NCBI GenBank assembly: GCA_902489945.1
Contig: CABUBZ010000018.1
Coordinates: 1-32,672 of the forward strand
Length of the DNA: 32,672 nucleotides
Direction of reading: 5' to 3'
Origin: an uncultured Collinsella sp.
GTDB lineage: Bacteria; Actinomycetota; Coriobacteriia; Coriobacteriales; Coriobacteriaceae
The translations under genes and the position numbers were made by a program. The notes below the pieces were generated by a model. It worked only from the letters and a program-made list of their open reading frames with translations, was not told the DNA's origin and made no database searches. Shown piece by piece: positions 8,092-15,384 of the stretch. Position 1 is the first letter of the stretch, and every line of letters starts with the position of its first letter.

Positions 8092-9293
8092 CGCTCAAGC
8101 TGAGCCAACAGCTCTTCGACAACCTCAACGGCATCACCGACGACCTTATACTGGGCGGCGCCAAAGATGGGAGCATCCGGGTCCTCGTTAATGGCGATAA
8201 TGCACTCCGCCCCGCCAATGCCGGCGAGATGCTGGATAGCGCCCGAGACACCGATGCTCACGAGGAGCTTCGGCGAGACCGATACGCCCGTCTGACCGAT
8301 CTGATGGCGATACTCCAGCCAGCCGGCCTCCACAACGGGTCGCGTGCAGCCGAGCTCGGCGCCCAGGGCGTCGGCGAGCTTTCGCATCAGAGGCAGGTTC
8401 TTCTTGGAGCCGATGCCGCGACCCACCACGACAAGACGCTCGGCATCGGCAATCGAAGCCTGCTGTCCCCACTCCTCGGCGGGGATCGAGATTTCGACGC
8501 GGGCCTTAACGCCATCTGCCAGTAATACCTGGACAATCGCGCCGGAGCGGCTGTAGTCAAAGTCGGGCGCCTTAAAGATGCCGGGACGCACCGTAGCCAT
8601 TTGAGGGCGATGGTTGGGGCAAACGATGGTAGCCATCAGGTTGCCGCCAAACGCCGGGCGCGTCTGCTGCAACAGGCCCGTCTCCGTATCCATCGAAAGC
8701 ACGGTGCAGTCGGCTGTAAGGCCCGTCTGCAAGCGCACGGCAACGCCGGGCGCCAACTCGCGCCCAAAAGCGCTCGCGCCGTACAGAATAGCCCCGGGCT
8801 TGCGCTCGGCTACCAAATCGCAGATCAGGCGGGCGTAGACCTCTGCATCGTTTTGGCGCAGGCGCTCGTCGCGACAGACCAGGACCTCGTCCGCGCCGGC
8901 ACAAACCAGATGCTCCAAGTCCCCAAGCGAGCCCTCGGGGCCCATGCCGACCAGCGCTACCAAGCGACAGCCGCGGGCATCAGCAAGCTCGCGGCCCTTG
9001 CCCATGAGCTCATATGCCACGGGAGCCACTGTATCGTGCTCGTCGGTCTGCACGAATACCCAAATGTCTCGATATGCATCGAGGTCCACCGCGCCGGCGG
9101 CCTCATCACGCTCAATCGAGATCGCGTTGACCGGACAGGCGTCGACGCACCCGCCGCACAAGATACAGCCGTCGGTCACATGGGCGCAGCGGTTGGGGCG
9201 CTCGCCCTCCACCACAATGCCACCCGAGGCACAGGCGCGAACGCAGCGACCACAGCCAACGCATGCCTCGCTATCGATTATCAGTCCGCTCAT
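8088..9293 (-). CDS. etfA: Electron transfer flavoprotein alpha subunit with N-terminal two-[4Fe-4S] ferredoxin domain
   Basis: A 401-residue fusion. Residues 1-60 hold two complete CxxCxxCxxxC cluster motifs (Cys 11, 14, 17, 21 and Cys 43, 46, 49, 53, the second followed by Pro). After a linker comes the EtfA N-terminal domain, then the FAD-binding C-terminal domain at about residues 320-401 with GQTGVSVSPKLLVSIGVSGA and AINEDPDAPIF. EtfA holds FAD and shuttles electrons between a dehydrogenase and its acceptor. The ferredoxin extension is known from ETFs of electron-bifurcating complexes, such as LctC of acetogen lactate dehydrogenase. The ATG follows the etfB TAG directly with no gap, so the two are translationally coupled. 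Last gene of a three-gene operon. Confidence 0.95.
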   Translation of the reverse strand: MSGLIIDSEACVGCGRCVRACASGGIVVEGERPNRCAHVTDGCILCGGCVDACPVNAISIERDEAAGAVDLDAYRDIWVFVQTDEHDTVAPVAYELMGKGRELADARGCRLVALVGMGPEGSLGDLEHLVCAGADEVLVCRDERLRQNDAEVYARLICDLVAERKPGAILYGASAFGRELAPGVAVRLQTGLTADCTVLSMDTETGLLQQTRPAFGGNLMATIVCPNHRPQMATVRPGIFKAPDFDYSRSGAIVQVLLADGVKARVEISIPAEEWGQQASIADAERLVVVGRGIGSKKNLPLMRKLADALGAELGCTRPVVEAGWLEYRHQIGQTGVSVSPKLLVSIGVSGAIQHLAGIGGAECIIAINEDPDAPIFGAAQYKVVGDAVEVVEELLAQLER

Positions 9294-10109
9294 CTATGCC
9301 ATCCCCTCGATAATCCTGGCAAGCTTTGCCGCCTGCTCGACCGGCGTGCCCTCGATGGCCTCACACGTTTGGTCGCGGTCGGGCACAAACGAGCGCACGA
9401 CCTGCGTCGGTGATCCAGTAAGGCCGCAACGCGAGGGGTCGGCATGCACATCGGTAGCACAGACCACCCGCACATCCGCATCTTCGGCCGCGCGAATGCC
9501 GGCGATGCTCGGCATGCGCAGCTGGCCGATCTCCTTGGCGGTCGTCATCGTGCACGGCATCTCCAGATAGACCGTCTCCTCGCCGGCGTCACAGCCGTGG
9601 ACAAGCGCCAGCGCACCGCACGTCGTAAAGCCCGCACTCTGCACGCAGCTCACATCGGTCACGCAGGGAATCTCGAAGGCGCCGGCCAGCTCGGGGCCAA
9701 TCTGGGCAGTATCGCCATCCACCGCCATCTTGCCGCAGATGAGCAGATCGAAGTCCTCGTCGAGCGCCTCGATGCCGCATTTGAGAGCATAGGTGGTCGC
9801 CAACGTGTCCGCGCCCGCAAAAGCACGGTCGGTGAGCAGCAATGCATCGTCGGCGCCGCGGGCAATGCAGTCGCGCAGCAGCGATTCGGTTGCAGGGATG
9901 CCCATCGACACCACCGTCACGCGCACATCCATGCCAAAGCCGATAAAGTCGTCCTTGAGCGCCAGAGCGCATTCGAGTGCACTTGCATCGAAGGGATTAA
10001 TGACCGCCTGCTTGCCATCACGCACGATGGTATTGGTTTTGGGGTCCATCTTGACCTCGGTGCTTCCCGGTACCGCTTTGACGCACACCACCATATGGAA
10101 ATCGCTCAT
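9294..10109 (-). CDS. etfB: Electron transfer flavoprotein beta subunit
   Basis: About 271 residues, the usual EtfB length. It begins VVCVKAVPGSTEVKMDPKTN and contains INPFDASALECAL, the conserved nucleotide-site segment. Later come RAFAGADTLATTYAL and GDTAQIGPELAGAFEIPCVT, which are typical of the bifurcating-type EtfB that carries a second FAD and contacts NAD(H). It pairs with EtfA. The start is ambiguous: ATG 10109 has AAAGGGGG nine bases upstream, while GTG 10115 would overlap the stop of the preceding dehydrogenase gene in a GTGA arrangement. Placed between the dehydrogenase and etfA, it belongs to one operon and probably one complex. That it truly bifurcates is inferred from composition. 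Confidence 0.94.
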   Translation of the reverse strand: MSDFHMVVCVKAVPGSTEVKMDPKTNTIVRDGKQAVINPFDASALECALALKDDFIGFGMDVRVTVVSMGIPATESLLRDCIARGADDALLLTDRAFAGADTLATTYALKCGIEALDEDFDLLICGKMAVDGDTAQIGPELAGAFEIPCVTDVSCVQSAGFTTCGALALVHGCDAGEETVYLEMPCTMTTAKEIGQLRMPSIAGIRAAEDADVRVVCATDVHADPSRCGLTGSPTQVVRSFVPDRDQTCEAIEGTPVEQAAKLARIIEGMA

Positions 10110-10111
10110 CT

Positions 10112-11713
10112 TCACGCGCCCCCTTTCTGGACGAGTTCATCCAAGAGCTTCTCCGAAAACAGGTTGCCACGACCCAGCTGCCCGGCAGGATCGAACTGCA
10201 GCTTGAGTCGAGCCGATTCGACCATGGCCTCGTGGCCGTACATCGTCTCCAAAAAGCCCGCTTTGATCTTGCCGACGCCGTGCTCGGCAGAGACGGCGCC
10301 GCCCATAGCCGTTACCTCCGCAGCCCACCGGGCAAACAGCTCACCACCGCGACGGTAGTCCTGCGCATCGCGCGGCAGGATATTCACATGCAGATGGTTG
10401 TTGCCGATATGTCCCCAGGCGGCAGACTCAAGCCCGCTTTCGGCCAGCGTGCGGCGATAGAAGGCAACGACATCGGCCAGGCGCGCGTTGGGTACCGACA
10501 TATCCGACCCCAGTTTGGTAATGGTGGGGTCGGTGCGGCGACGCTCGTCGATGAGCATGTTGACACTCTCGGGGACGGCGTGGCGGAAGAACCGCTGGCA
10601 TTCGCGATCGACCTCGGTGCGCGCAACCCAGGTCGCGTCATCGCGGCCGCCCGCAAGCTCCAAAACCCATCCCAGGTGGTACAGCTCCTCAGTCGCTTGA
10701 GCCTCGTCGTCGCAGTCGAGTTCCACGTAAACACAGACCTTTGCCTCATCGTCGAGTGCCGGCAGCGAGGCAAACGCGGTCGACTGCTCGCGCTGGCGGC
10801 GAAGGATATCCAAGGCGCTGGCATCGAAATACTCAATAGCGGCGGCATGGGACAGCACGGGGCGCACGGAATCGGTAAAGGACACTGCCTTGTCCTCGCT
10901 GTCGAAAAAGCAGCTCACGCCCCATACGACCGAAGGTGCCGCCTGCAGGGCGATCTCGAGCTCGGTAATGACGCCGAGTGTGCCGCACGCACCGATGAAA
11001 AGATCGATGGCGTCCATATCGTCCGAAGCGAAATAACCCGACGCGTTTTTGGTCTTGGGCATGGTATAGCCAGGAAGATCCAGCTCGAGTGCGCGGCCAC
11101 CTGCCGTCACGAGCGACAAGTGGCGTGCGTCAGCGTGCGCCTGACCTCGATGAAGCTCAAGCAGGTCGCCGTCCGCCAGTGCCACGTGAAGCCCCGTAAC
11201 GTGCGGCCGCATGGGGCCGTAGGCGTAACTGCGGGCACCGGAGGCATTGCATGCCGCCATGCCGCCCAGGCAGGCAGATGCCTCGGTGGGATCGGTGGGA
11301 AAGAACTGCTCGGGAGCTGCCTGGAACTCCTCATAGGCCTCAAGCGATGCCTGATCCCAGCCAGCGGTCGGCAATGCCTTCTTGCCCAGCTGCTTGCGTA
11401 ACTCCGAAAGCACGACGCCCGGCTCCACGCGCAGCAGAAAACGGCCTCGCTCGTCGCGGCGAAGACCCAGGTAGCGATTCATACGAGAAGTGTTGAGGAT
11501 GTGGCCGCCGTGGGGCACGGCACCGGCAGCCAGACCGGTCCGAGCACCCTGGACCGTTATCGGAACATGCTCGGCATGGAGCTTTCGCAGAATGGCGCGG
11601 ACTTCGTCCTCCGTTGTCGGAAACGAGATGCTCGACGCCTCGCCCGATGTGCGAGATTCATCGCGACCATATTCTTCGAACTCGTCGCCGAAGGGTTTGA
11701 TGGCTGCAGACAC
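10112..11713 (-). CDS. FAD-linked 2-hydroxyacid dehydrogenase (probable D-lactate dehydrogenase of an ETF complex)
   Basis: A 533-residue flavoprotein of the GlcD/D-lactate dehydrogenase (VAO) family. The FAD-binding PP-loop region is at about residues 50-80 (VQGARTGLAAGAVPHGGHIL), followed by PTEASACLGGMAACNASGAR. The C-terminal FAD-oxidase domain shows GHIGNNHLHVNIL, with the family's His/Asn metal-site residues, and AEHGVGKIKAGF. No iron-sulfur domain is fused to it. The start is GTG, with AAAGGGGGAG five bases upstream. It is first in an operon with etfB and etfA, matching the subunit set of lactate dehydrogenase/ETF complexes that drive NAD+-dependent lactate oxidation with reduced ferredoxin. 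Glycolate or 2-hydroxyglutarate remain possible substrates. No lactate permease or racemase gene is adjacent. Confidence 0.88.
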   Translation of the reverse strand: MSAAIKPFGDEFEEYGRDESRTSGEASSISFPTTEDEVRAILRKLHAEHVPITVQGARTGLAAGAVPHGGHILNTSRMNRYLGLRRDERGRFLLRVEPGVVLSELRKQLGKKALPTAGWDQASLEAYEEFQAAPEQFFPTDPTEASACLGGMAACNASGARSYAYGPMRPHVTGLHVALADGDLLELHRGQAHADARHLSLVTAGGRALELDLPGYTMPKTKNASGYFASDDMDAIDLFIGACGTLGVITELEIALQAAPSVVWGVSCFFDSEDKAVSFTDSVRPVLSHAAAIEYFDASALDILRRQREQSTAFASLPALDDEAKVCVYVELDCDDEAQATEELYHLGWVLELAGGRDDATWVARTEVDRECQRFFRHAVPESVNMLIDERRRTDPTITKLGSDMSVPNARLADVVAFYRRTLAESGLESAAWGHIGNNHLHVNILPRDAQDYRRGGELFARWAAEVTAMGGAVSAEHGVGKIKAGFLETMYGHEAMVESARLKLQFDPAGQLGRGNLFSEKLLDELVQKGGA

Positions 11714-11897
11714 GCGAACTCCCCCTTTAGTTAACTACAGTGTTTGCAGGGAGATGTTACCGCATCGTTTCGTCGACGTGTTCGAGACCGTCTCCATAAT
11801 TGGCGATTTTTACGTTCGTGCAATTCGGCGAGCGGCTGGATTTCCTCGGCAGACGATGCTTTTAACACATATGGCCCCGCCGTCACTGACCGCGCGA

Positions 11898-11926
11898 TTG
11901 CCGCTCGAAAAAAGTTGGAGTATTTT
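11898..11926 (+). promoter_or_regulatory. Putative promoter of the envelope-protein cluster
   Basis: TTGCCG (-35) and TATTTT (-10) are separated by exactly 17 bases; each matches four of six consensus positions. The start would lie about 125 bases upstream of the first gene, leaving a leader that includes the 12015-12038 hairpin. Confidence 0.4.
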
Positions 11927-12014
11927 TTGCCGCCTTTTACCTGCGGAGACGCCAATCCGTCAAGCATTTGGTCAGCAATTGGTCAAGTAGTGGCTGATAC
12001 CGTCGGCATCGACA

Positions 12015-12038
12015 GCCAAAACCGACAGAAGTTTTGGC
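12015..12038 (+). other. Leader hairpin upstream of the envelope cluster
   Basis: A perfect 8-bp stem GCCAAAAC/GTTTTGGC with an 8-base loop ends about 12 bases before the Shine-Dalgarno sequence (AGGGAGG) of the first gene. It could influence translation or mRNA stability. No T-run follows, so it is not a terminator. Confidence 0.4.
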
Positions 12039-12059
12039 CCCAGAAGCAGGGAGGTTCCC

Positions 12060-12356
12060 ATGGCATATTACTGGCCCCAGTACGGCATCGCCATCGAAGT
12101 CGACGACGATCCCCATCTCCTGCCTTTCGACGAAGAGGCATTCCCCGATACGACGGTCTACCACGTTACCACCGATGTGATCTGCGACCCCGAGTCGTTC
12201 TCGGCGCTCGCCCACCGCATCGCGCATATCCACGACATCGAGCTCCCTCCCGACTTCGACGAGCTTGTCTACTCACGCCGCCTGATGCTTCACATGCTCT
12301 TTGGAGCGAACCCGTCCACCTTTGCGCGCATCTATACCGCCAAGGATGCCGCATGA
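12060..12356 (+). CDS. Small protein of unknown function
   Basis: A 98-residue soluble protein without signal peptide or membrane segment; acidic in the middle and ending LMLHMLFGANPSTFARIYTA. I do not recognise a family with confidence. The segment YGIAIEVDDDPHLLPFDEEA faintly recalls the acidic hydrophobic strand of small PD-(D/E)xK-like (DUF559-type) proteins, but an ExK is not evident, so no activity is claimed. The start is supported by AGGGAGG six bases before the ATG. The TGA stop overlaps the ATG of the next gene (ATGA), indicating translational coupling. It is first in the envelope-protein cluster, which makes a cytoplasmic accessory or regulatory role possible. Confidence 0.75.
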   Translation: MAYYWPQYGIAIEVDDDPHLLPFDEEAFPDTTVYHVTTDVICDPESFSALAHRIAHIHDIELPPDFDELVYSRRLMLHMLFGANPSTFARIYTAKDAA

Positions 12357-12862
12357 GCGCGAAGAAGCCACCCCACTTTGCAGGCCTGGGTCGTCGCAAG
12401 AAGCTCATCGTTGCCTGCTTGGCCATCGTCTGTGCCCTTGTCGCCGTAGGACTATACGCTTGGCAGTCGCAGCCCGTACCCGAGGCGGGCGCTTCGGTTA
12501 CGACGGCCGAGGGCAAAACGCGTCAGGAAATCCAAGATGAGCTCGACGCCATAGTCCGCGACAACATGATAACGATTTCGGTCGCACCGGTCGCTCAGCT
12601 GCAGGAGGACGGCAAGCTGCGCGTCAACGTGCAAAACGTCCAAGACAATAAATTTCCCCAGCGATTCCGCGTCATCCAAAACGACGAGACCATGTACGAA
12701 TCCGGTGTGGTCGAGACCGGCAAGACAATCGAAACGTGCCCCGCCGGCGACATCAAAGAAGGCGAGGCGTACATCGAGATCCAGGCACTCGATGCCAAGA
12801 CCCTCGACAGCCACGGCAATCCGACACGTGTCAAGGTGCGGGTTGAGCAAGCCGAGAACTAG
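12353..12862 (+). CDS. Membrane-anchored extracytoplasmic beta-rich protein
   Basis: A 169-residue protein with a basic N-terminus (GLGRRKK) and one membrane helix at about residues 18-36 (LIVACLAIVCALVAVGLYA), placing the rest outside the cell. The outer domain alternates beta-strand-like stretches: DGKLRVNVQNVQDNKF, ETMYESGVVETGKTIE, and EGEAYIEIQALDAKT. From memory this pattern (N-x-x-x-N-K, Y-x-S/T-G-x-x-x-x-G-x-x-I, ALDxxT) resembles a family of small surface proteins found beside pilin-like or WxL-like secreted proteins in Firmicutes; that link is inference. It starts at the ATGA overlap with the preceding gene. A 90-base gap separates it from the next gene. Confidence 0.8.
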   Translation: MSAKKPPHFAGLGRRKKLIVACLAIVCALVAVGLYAWQSQPVPEAGASVTTAEGKTRQEIQDELDAIVRDNMITISVAPVAQLQEDGKLRVNVQNVQDNKFPQRFRVIQNDETMYESGVVETGKTIETCPAGDIKEGEAYIEIQALDAKTLDSHGNPTRVKVRVEQAEN

Positions 12863-12952
12863 CTTTTCCGGCCGACGCGGCACCGCACGCAATTCACCAG
12901 CATTCGTCCAATCATCGCGGGGACGGCCCGCGGCGAATAGAAAGGAACGACC

Positions 12953-13552
12953 ATGGACATCACCAGGAACATGAACGGAGCCAGAGCGCTCGTCGTGGGC
13001 GCGGGGCTCGCGCTCGCGCTCGCAATGGGCGCCGCCCCGACGCCAGCTATGGCGGCCGGGCGCGTTGGAACCACGAAAGTAATGGTCAGGACCGAGATCG
13101 ACAACGTTGAGTTCAAAGTTCCGACGGTTATTCCCTTCGTCGCCAAGGCCGACGGCACGCTTCAGGGCCCCTCAGAAGACGCGACCACCATCGACAATCA
13201 TTCGGCCTACGGCATCCATGTCACCAACATGAAGATCGACGCCATGAACACCTGGACCATTGCTGCCGACGCCAAGGCCGGAACCGCGCAGAACTCCATC
13301 GACTTTAAGGTCGGCCCCGACGGCGCGCTCCAGAACGCCAGCGCCGCAATGCAGGGAACGGGCCTCGATCTTTCCAAGAATGCAGCCTTCGACATGGGCT
13401 ACCAGGGCATCGCCGATGGTACGGACAAGATTAAGCTCAAGACGAGCGGCAATGTCGCCCGCGTCACGCGCGATATCTTCCACGTAACCGGCGAAGGCGA
13501 TCAGGTTGCAACGATCACCTGGACGGTCGAGCCCGGTGCGCACACGGCATAA
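12953..13552 (+). CDS. Secreted beta-rich surface protein of unknown function
   Basis: A 199-residue protein with a signal peptide (residues 1 to about 35, hydrophobic core VVGAGLALALAMGAAPTPAMA). The mature part has no cysteine and is rich in short strands. It includes FKVPTVIPFVAKADGTL, then TIDNHSAYGIHVTNMKI, and ends with ITWTVEPG. I recognise no enzymatic motif; it looks like a structural or adhesive surface module. The pattern P-x2-I-x3-5-DG-x4-P then N-x-S is repeated in the last third of the 476-residue protein encoded at 13836-15266. AAAGGA stands six bases before the ATG. Its end overlaps the next gene by 17 bases. No sortase signal or membrane anchor is present, so it is either released or attached through a partner. 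Confidence 0.82.
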   Translation: MDITRNMNGARALVVGAGLALALAMGAAPTPAMAAGRVGTTKVMVRTEIDNVEFKVPTVIPFVAKADGTLQGPSEDATTIDNHSAYGIHVTNMKIDAMNTWTIAADAKAGTAQNSIDFKVGPDGALQNASAAMQGTGLDLSKNAAFDMGYQGIADGTDKIKLKTSGNVARVTRDIFHVTGEGDQVATITWTVEPGAHTA

Positions 13553-13817
13553 GGCCGTCGCCCTGGCCGCCGCCGTCAGCATCCTAGCGTTTGGCCCAGC
13601 CATGGCCTTTGCCCAGCAAGAACAGGCGCAGGCCGCCACGCAAGTGACGATCGACCTCTCGGGGCTCGACCGCGGCGACCGCGAGGAACCATTGGCGCAG
13701 ACAGGCGATGGACGATGGCTCTTGGCAGCAGGCGCCACAGCAGCAGGCGCGGGAACCGCCGGCCTCGGCCTGCACATCAAACGCAGCCAGAAACAAAACA
13801 CGGACAGGCCGCACTAA
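13536..13817 (+). CDS. Tiny LAQTG-type sortase-substrate-like protein
   Basis: With the GTG start at 13536 the product is 93 residues. It has a signal peptide (residues 1-26, RTRHK then a hydrophobic core ending AMAFA), a mature region of only about 26 residues, then a cell-wall sorting signal: LAQTG (residues 53-57), a hydrophobic glycine/alanine helix (WLLAAGATAAGAGTAGLGL) and a basic tail (HIKRSQK). LAxTG is the motif recognised by class E sortases of high-GC actinobacteria. The gene overlaps the end of the preceding secreted protein by 17 bases in another frame, and its ribosome-binding site is weak. Translation is therefore probably coupled, or a rare frameshift could fuse the two. No sortase gene is in the window. 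Confidence 0.72.
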   Translation: MRTRHKAVALAAAVSILAFGPAMAFAQQEQAQAATQVTIDLSGLDRGDREEPLAQTGDGRWLLAAGATAAGAGTAGLGLHIKRSQKQNTDRPH

Positions 13818-13835
13818 ATTAGCTAAGGAGACCCC

Positions 13836-15266
13836 ATGGCATCGAAGAACCTTTTGCCCGTCGTCGCACTCTGCGGCGCGCTCGCAACCGGAACGCCTGT
13901 CGCCGCTTGGGCGACTCCCGTCATGGCAGACTCCTTACCAGCAGCCCTAAGTTCCGCACCAAATCCGTCGAGCGCCATTGCGTGCAAGCGTTTTTCGATC
14001 GCACAGGCCGCGATCTCAACCTCGGGATGCCTTCGTCGTAATACGGACGGCTCGATAGTCGTGGATATCAAGCGTTCGAACAAGGCAAACGGCTCCCAGG
14101 CGGGGTGCGCCGTCTGCACGTGGCGCTCGGTTGTGCTCGATGCAGATGGCGATCCATGCAATTTAGAGCTGCGCATCGACATCGCTTCGGTCGATGACTC
14201 GGCGAACGGAGCGAAGGTCGCCTTCGACGGTACGTTTTTCGAGAAAGGAGGCGGTATATGTCTGGGCTGCGCCGCCGCGAATGCAGACGACACGCAGCCC
14301 ACCCTCTCATTCACGGCATCGTTGCGGCTGACCAAAGCCGACACCGATGCCATCGCGGCGGGAGAAGCGTCCCTGCTGTTCTACGCCGTCAGCACCAAAG
14401 ACACAGACGCTCATTTCGAGAAGCCAGCCGGATCACTCAGCCTTACACGAGGGATAGAGGCAGGCCCTATTGAAATCGATGCCCACGCGCAAAGCAGGCA
14501 ACGCATTCTTGCCGACCCGGCGCTTCTCGAAATGGAGTGGAGCGGATCCGGAGCCATCGGAATTCTCCCCTCCGCGCTTGACGCCAAGACGCTCCCCTCA
14601 AACGACGAACCCATCAACGCAACCATACAAGAAGAGAGCGCGGACAAAGAAGCAGGTGCGAGCGACACGCCATCGCCGACAAACAGCGTCCCAGCTTCTC
14701 TCGAAGCACCGAATGAACCCGCTACCGATCCAAACGATCCCGAACTCGCGGACAGTCTGGGGCTTGCTGATCCTCAAGAGATCGATGAAGGTAACTGCTG
14801 CGTGCTTGCCGCGCTCGACCACACAGAGGTCATCGACGCTGCGAGCATCGAAGTTGCCGCCGCCAATCAGCCCGTCCGCAAGTCGGCTATCATCGCATTT
14901 CCCGAATCCATCGAAGTCGTCTTTTTGCCATCGGGCGAGGTCGTGGCCCCAACACTGCTCACCTTGTTGGGCGCCAAGAATACTCGAAACGAAATTAAAA
15001 AGGTCACGGTTGTCGACCCTGCAACCACCGCCAAGCTGCGTTTATACGCCGTTGCTCCAGACGGAGGCAAGACCTTAGAATTCGATGGTGACACACTCCT
15101 AGCCTGGCGACGTCTGGACATTATGCAAGACGTCTCGTATCAGATCGAACTCGAAGGGTTTGATCGTGCCCGCGATGCCAATATCATTGCCGCGGCTATT
15201 GAATCCCCACAGCGGCTTATGACACTGCGCTTTGAATACTATCCCTATGTCCCGACAACCACCTGA
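13836..15266 (+). CDS. Large secreted protein of unknown function
   Basis: A 476-residue protein with a signal peptide (residues 1 to about 31, cleavage likely after TPVMA). The first half carries paired cysteines (CAVC in QAGCAVCTWRS and CLGC in GGGICLGCAAA, plus single Cys), which could form disulfides or bind metal. A middle segment of about 80 residues is rich in P, E, D, S and A and probably unstructured. The last 140 residues return to beta-rich sequence, with FPESIEVVFLPSGEVVAPT resembling the strand pattern of the 199-residue secreted protein upstream. No membrane anchor or LPxTG-like motif ends it. AAGGAG lies six bases before the ATG. No enzymatic function is recognised. Last gene of the envelope cluster. 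Confidence 0.82.
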   Translation: MASKNLLPVVALCGALATGTPVAAWATPVMADSLPAALSSAPNPSSAIACKRFSIAQAAISTSGCLRRNTDGSIVVDIKRSNKANGSQAGCAVCTWRSVVLDADGDPCNLELRIDIASVDDSANGAKVAFDGTFFEKGGGICLGCAAANADDTQPTLSFTASLRLTKADTDAIAAGEASLLFYAVSTKDTDAHFEKPAGSLSLTRGIEAGPIEIDAHAQSRQRILADPALLEMEWSGSGAIGILPSALDAKTLPSNDEPINATIQEESADKEAGASDTPSPTNSVPASLEAPNEPATDPNDPELADSLGLADPQEIDEGNCCVLAALDHTEVIDAASIEVAAANQPVRKSAIIAFPESIEVVFLPSGEVVAPTLLTLLGAKNTRNEIKKVTVVDPATTAKLRLYAVAPDGGKTLEFDGDTLLAWRRLDIMQDVSYQIELEGFDRARDANIIAAAIESPQRLMTLRFEYYPYVPTTT

Positions 15267-15345
15267 GGCTTAAATGCTGCGCGTCGTTGCTAATGCCACT
15301 TATATAACGTATTAGATGAGTCGCGATGTACCTCGCATTCCACTC

Positions 15346-15354
15346 TGCTACGAT
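15346..15354 (+). promoter_or_regulatory. Putative extended -10 promoter of the DUF554 gene
   Basis: TGCTACGAT forms an extended -10 (TG-n-TACGAT) 30 bases before the ATG. The same form, TGCTATGAT, precedes the TerB-N gene at 16144. No -35 is obvious, as expected for extended -10 promoters. Confidence 0.45.
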
Positions 15355-15384
15355 TGCCACGTTGGCATCAATACGGGAGGGCTC

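Larger units (their letters stand above)
11714..12059 (+). other. 346-bp divergent intergenic region
   Basis: No credible gene is seen. The region separates the dehydrogenase/ETF operon (-) from the envelope cluster (+). It holds a 10-bp palindrome TAGTTAACTA (11728-11737) next to the dehydrogenase start, a promoter candidate at 11898-11926, two TTGGTCA direct repeats 11 bases apart (11968-11974 and 11979-11985), and a hairpin at 12015-12038. It looks like a regulatory region for both directions. Confidence 0.5.

Noticed and set aside
8088..9293. FixB/FixX-type ETF linked to quinone or nitrogen fixation
   Set aside because: There is no FixC or FixX-like gene, and the neighbour is a lactate-type FAD dehydrogenase, which favours a soluble dehydrogenase complex.
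10232..11401. About 390-codon open frame antisense to the dehydrogenase gene
   Set aside because: The minus-strand dehydrogenase has complete FAD-domain motifs; the plus-strand product has none.
11731..11967. Possible 78-codon minus-strand gene in the dehydrogenase/envelope intergenic region
   Set aside because: No ribosome-binding site, highly basic composition without any motif, and it overlaps the probable promoters.
11744..12352. N-terminal extension of the membrane-anchored protein frame
   Set aside because: The frame is open upstream of 12353 but overlaps another gene with a strong ribosome-binding site. The ATGA overlap and signal-anchor placement fix the start at 12353.
14598..15078. 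Alternative frames within the 476-residue secreted protein gene
   Set aside because: The signal peptide, ribosome-binding site and continuous frame support only the 13836-15266 reading.
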